Shown: piece by piece, positions 7,884 through 15,779 of the stretch | How positions within the stretch are numbered: the stretch's first letter is position 1 | How the letters are laid out: the number at the start of each line of letters is the position of its first letter | From: an uncultured Anaerolineae bacterium | Lineage (GTDB): Bacteria > Chloroflexota > Anaerolineae > Aggregatilineales > Phototrophicaceae | Direction: 5' to 3' | NCBI GenBank assembly: GCA_934216615.1 | Contig: CAKQCB010000001.1 | Coordinates: forward strand, 310,001-374,000 | DNA: 64,000 bases | The notes under the pieces: generated by a model | Seen by the model: the letters and a program-made list of their open reading frames with translations, nothing else | What the model was told of the DNA's origin: nothing | The model's database searches: none | Made by a program: the position numbers and the translations under genes

Positions 7884-9366
7884 GATTGACTACCCAATGA
7901 AGGACCCCATGCCGATCTCTATGTAAGACGGCTAAAATTCCTAGAGCAACACCTAGGTGAATGAATAGATTGTTAACATATAGATTATCGGTGAGGCTGT
8001 GGATGAGTAAATATGTCCACATTCCGAAGAGACCTGCTGCAGTACACCGCGCAACCCAATCAGGATGGTTTCTTGCTTGGTAGGTAAAGATTAGGATGAT
8101 AATCCATAAAGTCAGATAAACGAACGCGCCAATCATGCCAGTCTCACCCAAAACATTCAAGTAGTAATTGTGGGCATGGCCTAGCGGGAAATTCCAGTTC
8201 AAAAGCCTGAATTCAGGGTAGGCCACTTCATAATTGCCAAAGCCAACCCCGAACAGGGGATGCGCTTCCGCCATAGAGATAGCCGCATCCCAATGGGCTA
8301 AGCGCTCGATCAAGGCATAGTTGTCTGGGGTGATGTCTACACCCCGTACATCGCTGGTGGAGAAGGTTTCTTGGGTGGCGCTTTCAATTCGCGAAACAAT
8401 TGATTGTGGAAGTAACCCCGCGCTCCATAATCCAAAGGTCAACGCGACCAAGAGGCCGACCAATAAAACGCTTTGATAGAAACGGCGTGGCAGAGCAAAC
8501 ACAAGCGCCGCCATCGCTACTGCTAACCCTAGCCATGCCCCGCGACTCCAAGAGAGAATGACCCCTATCGATAAAATTCCCGTTGCCCCACCGAAATACA
8601 ACAGGCCGATAAATGAATGGATGGAGAAGCGCTTCTGATGCCTCAGTTCGTTCAACAGCCGAACCAAATAGCCTAATGCTACCCCGCCCGCGAGCGGGGC
8701 GAGCAAGCCCATGAAACCCCCAAAGGGGTTAGGTTGACCAAACGTGCCGAAGGCGCGGAAGAAACGTTCATTGACGATAAGATGGTCAGCGCCACTGCCC
8801 CCAAAAAACTCGTAGATGCCGATGAACGCATTGCCTAACCCCGCCGTGATGAGCGCAAAGACCAACCATTTCCAGTTGCCTTCACGACCAATATCCGCAC
8901 ACAGCGTGATTAAGATGGCGATCTCGACCCACTTCAGCCACTCGTTGAGCCAGAAGCCCAAGCTATACGCTTGAAAGGCGGATAATCCCGATGCGATGAT
9001 GAACCCGATGATGGGGATGAGAATGGGCGACAGTTCAAGTTTGAGTGACTTTGTTTGCACGATGCGGTGCGCGAGCCATGCAAAGAGGGTTACAAAAAAG
9101 AGCAATTGCCCCACATCTAAGGGGAGATTGATGGCTGATTCAGTGGCGATTAATGTACGTAGAGGGGCAAGCGTTAGCAGAAACGTAATTGTTGCTAAAG
9201 GGGTGATTGCCACCGTCAGTAAAAAAACGAAACTGGCAATCACCCCCGCAGTGATTTCAAAAGGTAAAAAAGCGATGCTGAGTCCTGCGATCCCCGCAAG
9301 ACACACCCAAACAAAAGTGTATGCCCGTGTTTGGGTCAACGGGCGGGGTGAAGAAGTTGCGCTCAA
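7855..9366 (-). CDS. O-antigen ligase / polymerase-like membrane protein (Wzy_C family)
   Basis: Polytopic protein (503 residues, about 12 helices) of the O-antigen ligase/polymerase superfamily, which joins or polymerises lipid-linked glycans outside the cytoplasmic membrane. The conserved C-terminal half has [10 protein letters not shown], the long loop with [20 protein letters not shown] and the [14 protein letters not shown] motif with the His and Glu typical of the family. Start is TTG, overlapping the decarboxylase stop (TTGA) with GGGGTCAT upstream. It is one of two ligase-like proteins in this cluster; the other is the fusion at 10979-14098. Ligase versus polymerase cannot be decided. 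Confidence 0.88.
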   Translation of the reverse strand: MSATSSPRPLTQTRAYTFVWVCLAGIAGLSIAFLPFEITAGVIASFVFLLTVAITPLATITFLLTLAPLRTLIATESAINLPLDVGQLLFFVTLFAWLAHRIVQTKSLKLELSPILIPIIGFIIASGLSAFQAYSLGFWLNEWLKWVEIAILITLCADIGREGNWKWLVFALITAGLGNAFIGIYEFFGGSGADHLIVNERFFRAFGTFGQPNPFGGFMGLLAPLAGGVALGYLVRLLNELRHQKRFSIHSFIGLLYFGGATGILSIGVILSWSRGAWLGLAVAMAALVFALPRRFYQSVLLVGLLVALTFGLWSAGLLPQSIVSRIESATQETFSTSDVRGVDITPDNYALIERLAHWDAAISMAEAHPLFGVGFGNYEVAYPEFRLLNWNFPLGHAHNYYLNVLGETGMIGAFVYLTLWIIILIFTYQARNHPDWVARCTAAGLFGMWTYLLIHSLTDNLYVNNLFIHLGVALGILAVLHRDRHGVLHWVVNHDTSKAHEN

Positions 9367-10298
9367 ATGACCCCGCGGAAGTACTCAATCGTTTTCTCTA
9401 GGCCTTCGTGAATACGCACTTGCGGTTCCCACCCTAAAATTTCTTTTGCGCGGGTGGTATCCGGACGGCGTTGGGAAGGGTCACCTTTGATGCGCTCATG
9501 TTGACGGTAGACGATGCCCGCTTCATTCCCTGTTATTTCATTGACAAGATGGGCGAATTGCAGAATTGTCATTTCTTCTTGCGTGCCAATATTCACAGGC
9601 TCGTTGAAGTTGGCATGTAGTAAGCGGTAAATTCCTTCGATGAGGTCGCTGTAGAATTGGAAACTGCGGGTTTGGTCGCCTTCTCCGTAGATGGTCAGAG
9701 GTTCGCTTCTTAAGGCCTGCCCGATAAAGTTAGGCACAACACGGCCATCATCAAGGCGCATACGCGGGCCGTAGGTGTTGAAAATACGGACGATGCGCGT
9801 ATCTAAATTGTGCGCACGGTGATACGCCATCGTCATCGATTCGGCGAACCGTTTCGCTTCATCATAGACCCCGCGCGGGCCGATGGTATCCACGTTGCCG
9901 AGGTACGATTCGCGTTGTGGATGCTCTAAGGGGTCGCCATAAATTTCAGAAGTAGAGGCGAGAAAGAACTTGGCATTTTTGGCAAGCGCAAGTCCTAATG
10001 AGTTGTGCGTTCCGTTGGAGCCAACCTTTAACGTTTGAATGGGATATTTCAGATAATCAATTGGGCTGGCGGGGGAAGCAAAATGCATAACCGCATCGAC
10101 GGCGCCGGGCACATGAATATAGTCACTGACATCATGGTGAATGAATTTGAATCGTTTTTCGTCTTTGATGTGGGCTAAGTTGCGAAGGTTGCCTGTGATG
10201 AGATTATCGATCCCGACAACGTCATGCCCTTCAGCTAAGAAACGATCGACTAAGTGTGATCCGAGAAATCCTGCTGCCCCTGTGACTACTACACGCAA
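9363..10298 (-). CDS. UDP-glucuronate decarboxylase (UDP-xylose synthase), SDR family
   Basis: Extended short-chain dehydrogenase that converts UDP-glucuronate to UDP-xylose with bound NAD. It has the TGAAGFLG Rossmann loop at residues 6-13, [10 protein letters not shown], the catalytic YDEAK (YxxxK) near residue 145 and UXS-specific blocks [33 protein letters not shown] and [19 protein letters not shown]. Length 311 is the family norm. Start is TTG with AAAGGGAAAA upstream. It opens the operon that supplies nucleotide sugar to the downstream glycosyltransferase and ligase. Related epimerases look similar, but the SPASP and DGRVV blocks favour UXS. Confidence 0.9.
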   Translation of the reverse strand: MRVVVTGAAGFLGSHLVDRFLAEGHDVVGIDNLITGNLRNLAHIKDEKRFKFIHHDVSDYIHVPGAVDAVMHFASPASPIDYLKYPIQTLKVGSNGTHNSLGLALAKNAKFFLASTSEIYGDPLEHPQRESYLGNVDTIGPRGVYDEAKRFAESMTMAYHRAHNLDTRIVRIFNTYGPRMRLDDGRVVPNFIGQALRSEPLTIYGEGDQTRSFQFYSDLIEGIYRLLHANFNEPVNIGTQEEMTILQFAHLVNEITGNEAGIVYRQHERIKGDPSQRRPDTTRAKEILGWEPQVRIHEGLEKTIEYFRGVI

Positions 10299-10369
10299 AA
10301 TATTTTCCCTTTACACCAACAAATAATTACGTGAAGTTTACCACAAGTTAAGGGTACAACAATTGAGAA

Positions 10370-10924
10370 TCAGATACGGACTTGCCCTTCATCGTTGGCG
10401 CGTAGGCTCTCAATTTGACGGGTGAATTCACGTTTGAAAATCTGTAGGCTGAGATCATCTTTTAAGCAGATGTAGATTGTTCGCAGGGAACGCAACTCCT
10501 CAAAGGTGTAATCTACAATATTTTCTAACATGATGTGCGCACAGTTTTCTATGGGGTAACCATTTTTGCCTGTAGAGATTGCGGGGAATGCAACCGATTT
10601 TAATTTGTGTTGTTCGGCCAAATGCAAGCTGTCTTGAATGGTGGTCATCAATTTGCCCCGCTCACTGCCTTCACCCCATCGCGGCCCTACGGCGTGGATG
10701 AGTTTTTGAAAGGGCAGGTCTCCTGCCGAGGTGATGACCGCTGAGCCTACATCACAGTAGCCGATTTCGAACAACTCGCGCTGTACATGACCCCCAGCCA
10801 TTTGCGCAAGGTCATCTGAAAGTAACAGATCGACGTTGCTATCCAGCACCAACCCGTGAACAAGCAAGGTGAGGATGTCCCCCTCAACAAGGTGTATCGT
10901 AACTTTGTTGATTTTGGCTTTCAT
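10370..10924 (-). CDS. Macrodomain protein (diverged)
   Basis: Macrodomains bind or hydrolyse ADP-ribose. Recognisable elements are VEGDILTLLVHGLVLDSN near the N-terminus, DVGSAVITSAGDLPF, LIHAVGPRWGEG and VAFPAISTGKNGYPIENCA, in the right order for the fold. The usual NAAN of the ligand loop is replaced by LDSN, so hydrolase activity is doubtful. Start chosen at 10924 (MKAKINKV) with GGGG 10-13 bases upstream. In-frame ATG at 10939 and TTG at 10948 exist. It lies between the fusion ligase and the decarboxylase genes on the same strand, an unusual place for a macrodomain. Confidence 0.82.
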   Translation of the reverse strand: MKAKINKVTIHLVEGDILTLLVHGLVLDSNVDLLLSDDLAQMAGGHVQRELFEIGYCDVGSAVITSAGDLPFQKLIHAVGPRWGEGSERGKLMTTIQDSLHLAEQHKLKSVAFPAISTGKNGYPIENCAHIMLENIVDYTFEELRSLRTIYICLKDDLSLQIFKREFTRQIESLRANDEGQVRI

Positions 10925-10978
10925 GGGCAGATACCCCATGCGAATCAATGGCTGTCAAAAAGGTCAATATTGATTAGA

Positions 10979-13900
10979 TTAGACCATCTTTTGGCTTGGA
11001 GCGTCAATAGGACGTGTGTTCAAGCGTTGGCTGAGGAATAAGAGGAATACAAAGACAATCGCTAAATCGTTGACAAAGATGCTGTTATCGATCAAGCCAT
11101 GCGCGAGTACATTGACCATACTTCCGGCCGTGCCAACCGTCAGCACATACACAAGATCACGGCGTTCTGTATGGCGCAAGATGTGATAGATATTCCTCCA
11201 GAACAGCCCTTGTAACCACCCAAAGAGGATAATCCCTAAGATGCCGAGGCGAAGCCAAATTTCCAAGACGAAGTTATGCGGGTGGGAAAGGTCAGGTTCT
11301 TGCCATGCATCCGGCAGAATATACCGACTGCGGAACAGGTATAAAAACTGATCTTGTCCAATGCCTGTGATGGGGTAATCACGGATCATATTGACCGCGC
11401 TTTCCCAAACGCGCAGGCGGAAGAAATTGGTGCCTTCGGTCAAGGTGAATAACCGCTCAAAGCGGGCGGTCTGGCTGGCGACAAACAAGCCGATGCCGCC
11501 GAAAATCCCCAGCCCGATGACGGCCATCCATGCCCGTTTGCCAAACCATAAGATCAGCACCGTGATGATCGACAACGGCACGCCGATGAATAACCCGCCT
11601 GCGCTTTGCGTCAAGGCTTGTGTGCTGAGCATCAACAATAGGCCAGCGGAAAATAACCAGCGCCATTTGCTTTGGTTGGCGAACGCAAAGACCAATACAA
11701 ACGGAATTGCTCTCCCGAGCCACAAACTGACATTGTTGGGTGAACCGTAAACGCTAGCTAAGCGACGCGCTCCATCTTCAGCGGTGATGATCGCTTCGCC
11801 ACGCACGTATTGAAATAGGCCGACGACACATACAACAACAGCGGAAAGAATCAACGCGTAGATGAAGGCGCGGGCTTGTGTAGGCGTGGGTTTGAGCACG
11901 CGCAGTAGGGTGTAAAAAATCAGCGGTTCAATGAATAACGTGCGGATTTCTGTCACCGCTTCGCCGCGCCACTGTGACCAAATCAAAGTAGCGATTCCCA
12001 AGCCCGCCCATAGCGCTAACGCGACATCCAGCGCCGTGATGTGACGGAAAGGCCGTAAGGATATAGGGATTCCGTCACGGCGCATTTCCCCTATGATCGC
12101 CAAACCTCTTAAGAGGGTCGCCCCCGTCGTCAGAAGCAATAGAAGTTCAGCCATAGGGAAAAAGAAGCGATACAGTTCTATTGGGAATAAGAAGAACGGC
12201 GCAAAGAATAAGGTGAGCCATAACCCCATCATCGGACGATGGTACAAGATGACAAACAGGATCGCGCCGGCAATCACCGTGATGATGACGTGTACTTGCA
12301 GGTAGATTAAACCTGCGGTCAGGAATGCACTGGTCAGGCGTACCGACTCGTTACGGAAGATGGCAGGGGTAGAATCCCCCCATGTGAGAAGCATCCCGAT
12401 CATGAGGGCAATAGACGTGATAAAACTCACTAAGAGTTGGCCGATGCTTCCTAGACCGTACCAGAAAGGCCGAAAGAGTTTGGTCACCGTGCTCCAGTTC
12501 ACTTGCCATGCAGTCGCGATCACTGCGGCGAGGCTGGTGACGAATGTAATCGCTGTAATGGTGAGTGTTCTGTCGTATTCAAGGCTTGGATTTGTCCCGC
12601 TCACCCCAATGCCTGCCAGCGCCCAACGATCCCAACCGCGATCTGCGATGACGTGCATCACATGGTTTTGAGGCGCTAGATTCTGCGCCACCGCGATTAA
12701 ATCTAGCGATGGTGTGCCCATTGGACTGGTTAGGTTAATGTACGCGTTGCCATTCAGATCACGGGGTAGAGCGTTGGCGGGCTGACCGTTCACTGTGGGG
12801 TAAAGCAGGGCTGTGTATTGGTCACGGCGTAATAACAGAGCGATGTTCGCCCCGTGAAATTCAAAGCTCAATTGACTGTCTTGCACCCAACCGATGTCGG
12901 CGCCGAGGTCGCCAAAAGTCCACACACCATAATATTCGGTTTGGTCATTACGCGGGAATAAAAGCCCGTTTTGAACCGAGTTTTGTCGAGGGCGTGTGAG
13001 AAGCGCATTGTACAGTGGGGTGACTTCCCCTTCAGCATCGAGAAGCGAAAAACCCCATTGTGGGTTTTCCGCATCAACGTGCGCCTGCCATTGATGCAAA
13101 ATCATCCCGCCTACCCAGGGCCATTCTCGTTCCACCCGCTCTAACGCACTATTCGTATAGTCAATTTGTTGTTCAGGAGTGACGCTCCCCCAAATCGAGG
13201 GCTGACCTGTCCAAGCTGCGGGAAGGGCATTCCATCCCCAACTAGACCCCCACAGCGGATAAGTCCCTAAGTTGTGACGTTCTAAAACCTCGCGCAGTAA
13301 AATCATCCGCGCAAAATTTAATGTATCAAGGTTGACGACACGGGTTTCTGGCGATTCATCAAAGCCATAGGGTTTCCCTGCAAATGCATCAATATATTCT
13401 GTAATTCCAGCGTTGATGAGCTGTTCCAAATACACAATATCGCTGATGTTTCGAGGGCCGATTTCGGTAGTGGGCGCAAGCGCCCCCGCGATGATATAAG
13501 CTGAACTATCTTGACTGCGAATCGCTTGTGAGGTTTGGGCGAGTAATGCGACGTATTCGTTTGCGCGTGGGTTTTGTTCGCCCCAACTTTCGTAGAGATT
13601 CGGCTCATCCCAAATTTGATAATAATCGACTTGATGCCCGAATTGTTCGGTAAACTCATTTGCAAATTCCGCGAATATTTGATTATTCGCATAGTCATAA
13701 AGCGATTGGTCAATTTCGAGAGGATTTGGGGCTTCTTTCAAGACGGCAACAAAAGAAAGAGCAGGGAAGGTTTCCACAGCATCCAGAATAGGTTGATATA
13801 ACGACCCATCAAAACCGGATGTCCCTTGCACATCACTCCAATAGATGAATTGTCGTACCCAACGCACACCTAGATCATTCATCAATGCAAGTTGACGTGT

Positions 13901-14098
13901 GAGTTCAGCAGGTTCTAGGCCACGCAGATCAACGTTGACACCGAGCCGATCTATGTAATAGGGCAGGTTCGCGTCAAGGGTGGCATCACGATACCCGCGT
14001 GTGAGAGTGGATTTTTCGTTTTGTAGGGCGGCGAAAGCAATCCCTGCTCCAAGTAGCAGAAACAGGGAAATCCCTAAAATGAAGTGGATGCGTTTCAT
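10979..14098 (-). CDS. Pseudo-glycosidase / O-antigen ligase-like fusion, large membrane protein
   Basis: A 1039-residue protein starting MKRIHF, whose ATG overlaps the upstream gene's stop (ATGA). A signal anchor at about 4-25 is followed by a clan-A glycoside-hydrolase-like barrel (about 45-370), with IYWSDV, YYQIWDEPNLY (acid/base Glu165) and PLWGSSWGW at 281-289 where GH39-type enzymes carry the nucleophile in a TE-x-GW motif. Here the Glu is replaced by Ser. A beta-rich segment (375-500) leads into about twelve membrane helices (510-1020) with ligase motifs SPNNVSLWLGRAIPF, AVNMIRDYPITGIGQDQF and HPHNFVLEIWLRLG. I infer an extracytoplasmic glycan-binding domain tethered to a ligase or polymerase. 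It lies downstream of two lipoprotein genes in the same operon. Confidence 0.85.
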   Translation of the reverse strand: MKRIHFILGISLFLLLGAGIAFAALQNEKSTLTRGYRDATLDANLPYYIDRLGVNVDLRGLEPAELTRQLALMNDLGVRWVRQFIYWSDVQGTSGFDGSLYQPILDAVETFPALSFVAVLKEAPNPLEIDQSLYDYANNQIFAEFANEFTEQFGHQVDYYQIWDEPNLYESWGEQNPRANEYVALLAQTSQAIRSQDSSAYIIAGALAPTTEIGPRNISDIVYLEQLINAGITEYIDAFAGKPYGFDESPETRVVNLDTLNFARMILLREVLERHNLGTYPLWGSSWGWNALPAAWTGQPSIWGSVTPEQQIDYTNSALERVEREWPWVGGMILHQWQAHVDAENPQWGFSLLDAEGEVTPLYNALLTRPRQNSVQNGLLFPRNDQTEYYGVWTFGDLGADIGWVQDSQLSFEFHGANIALLLRRDQYTALLYPTVNGQPANALPRDLNGNAYINLTSPMGTPSLDLIAVAQNLAPQNHVMHVIADRGWDRWALAGIGVSGTNPSLEYDRTLTITAITFVTSLAAVIATAWQVNWSTVTKLFRPFWYGLGSIGQLLVSFITSIALMIGMLLTWGDSTPAIFRNESVRLTSAFLTAGLIYLQVHVIITVIAGAILFVILYHRPMMGLWLTLFFAPFFLFPIELYRFFFPMAELLLLLTTGATLLRGLAIIGEMRRDGIPISLRPFRHITALDVALALWAGLGIATLIWSQWRGEAVTEIRTLFIEPLIFYTLLRVLKPTPTQARAFIYALILSAVVVCVVGLFQYVRGEAIITAEDGARRLASVYGSPNNVSLWLGRAIPFVLVFAFANQSKWRWLFSAGLLLMLSTQALTQSAGGLFIGVPLSIITVLILWFGKRAWMAVIGLGIFGGIGLFVASQTARFERLFTLTEGTNFFRLRVWESAVNMIRDYPITGIGQDQFLYLFRSRYILPDAWQEPDLSHPHNFVLEIWLRLGILGIILFGWLQGLFWRNIYHILRHTERRDLVYVLTVGTAGSMVNVLAHGLIDNSIFVNDLAIVFVFLLFLSQRLNTRPIDAPSQKMV

Positions 14099-15696
14099 GG
14101 TACCCAAATTGGACGTGATGCGTTGCCGTCGAGGGTGACTTGGTTTGCGCTTCGGGTATTCACGTTCACAACCCAGACATTCCCTTGAAAGATAAAGGCG
14201 ATGTTTTCCCCATCAGGACTCCACGTAAACGAGGCATTGGCATTTAAGCCCGCCCCTCCACTTTCTGGGAAAATGACCCGCGCATTACTTCCATCACGGT
14301 CAGCAACGACGAGATCATAGGCAGCGGTGGCATTGACATTATTGGATAAGTCCCGCGCCCGTAAATAGGCGATTGAAGCGTTATTTACTGTGTTGATAGG
14401 GGCATATTGTGGCGTAGACCAAATCCCTGCATTTTGGGCTAAGGTGACATTTAACGTCCCTTCAAGGTCGCTGACAGCCACATGAAAAGCTGGACTGGTT
14501 GCGGGGGGTTCACTACCTACGGGCAAACCGTGAATAGTTGTGAGGATAAAGTCATTTTCGGGTGAGAAAGAGACGGTGGAACGCCATGACCAAGGTTGAT
14601 TGGTTTGAAAGTATGGATAAGTCAGCAGCGGGATCAAGTCACCTGTTTCCAAATCAACAATGCCTGTGGTATCCGCACTGGACCATGCCAACTGACTTCC
14701 GTCTGGTGACCAACGGAAATATGTCCCCCACCAACCATAGAACCCGCCGAAGGAGTCGGGCACTAACTGCGACGCATCGACAGATTCGCCTGTGGCGGGG
14801 TTGATCTGCATCAACCAAAGGTTATTATCCGCATCCCAGCCCGGGGCGGTGGTGGTCACTTGCCCCGTCGAATAACTAAACGTGTTGGCTTGACCGGGCA
14901 CCCATTCCGCATACAGTACATTTTCTGGGAGTAGCTGTAATGGGGTCACTTGATTACGCGTATTATTCAGTAAATACAGACGGTTAAACGTGCTTTGAGT
15001 GTCTGTGCCATATGTGGTGCGCGCATAAATGAGGGATTCACCGTCTGGGCTAAGGCTGAAAACACGTTGATCGACATCGTTGGTGGTGGTGAGTTGTAAT
15101 TTATTGGTGGTGTCGCCTCGAACGATCCAAATATTATCACTGCTGATGTATGCCAGCGTACCCGTAATCGGCATCGATTGAATCGTTCCGCTTGGGCCGA
15201 TGTAGATCACTTCGTCTTGTGGGGCAGAGACGACAACACGGCTCACTTCGACGCGCGGTTGAGGAACGCCATCCCGAATTTGAACGCGATAACACACTTG
15301 TTCACGGCCCGGTTGTCCCGATTGGGCAAGGCGTTCTTGGCCGGATTGAAGGGCTTCGTTAGGCACACGACGGGTTTGATAGGCGAGTGGGTTTTCTTCA
15401 CACTCGTTTTCTTCTGTCACACGAACGACGGTGATGCGCATGCCGTTGGTGATCTGCGTGAAGATGGGCGGGTTGACATCATCCAGCGCGCTCAGTTCGA
15501 TCTCTTGGGCGCGTAGAAGCTCACCGACGGTGATCGGCTGTGTTTGGGGAATTGCCCGCTCACGACCATCAGCAATGAGCGTGACAACCAAGCCTGTATC
15601 GACAGTTTCAGGTTCACACGCACTGAGAAATAGCAAAAAGATCAGACAGCTGATGCTGACGAAAAGAGTTCGAATAAGAGAGCGCTGTTTTGTCAT
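14095..15696 (-). CDS. Lipoprotein with DUF348/G5 domains and a TolB-like beta-propeller
   Basis: Signal peptide and lipobox LFLSAC (lipidated Cys27) place it on the outer face of the membrane. Residues about 32-85 (VTLIADGRERAIP, ITVGELLRAQEIELS) look like a DUF348 ubiquitin-like domain. Residues about 88-160 form a G5 domain (RRVPNEALQSGQERLAQSG, DEVIYIG), a module linked to cell-wall or glycan binding. From about 165 on, repeated blades with SPDGESLIY, WSPDGSQLAW and WSPDGENIAF form a WD40/TolB-type propeller. Start is the ATG at 15696 with CAGGTAT upstream, not a longer upstream codon. Coupled by ATGA overlap to the fusion ligase gene. Probably a glycan-binding component of that machinery. 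Confidence 0.85.
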   Translation of the reverse strand: MTKQRSLIRTLFVSISCLIFLLFLSACEPETVDTGLVVTLIADGRERAIPQTQPITVGELLRAQEIELSALDDVNPPIFTQITNGMRITVVRVTEENECEENPLAYQTRRVPNEALQSGQERLAQSGQPGREQVCYRVQIRDGVPQPRVEVSRVVVSAPQDEVIYIGPSGTIQSMPITGTLAYISSDNIWIVRGDTTNKLQLTTTNDVDQRVFSLSPDGESLIYARTTYGTDTQSTFNRLYLLNNTRNQVTPLQLLPENVLYAEWVPGQANTFSYSTGQVTTTAPGWDADNNLWLMQINPATGESVDASQLVPDSFGGFYGWWGTYFRWSPDGSQLAWSSADTTGIVDLETGDLIPLLTYPYFQTNQPWSWRSTVSFSPENDFILTTIHGLPVGSEPPATSPAFHVAVSDLEGTLNVTLAQNAGIWSTPQYAPINTVNNASIAYLRARDLSNNVNATAAYDLVVADRDGSNARVIFPESGGAGLNANASFTWSPDGENIAFIFQGNVWVVNVNTRSANQVTLDGNASRPIWVP

Positions 15697-15779
15697 ATAC
15701 CTGAAACATGATTGGGCAGAGGTACAGTGATGCACCTCTGCCTAAATGCTAACTAATGGAATCAAGCGGATTCACAAAT

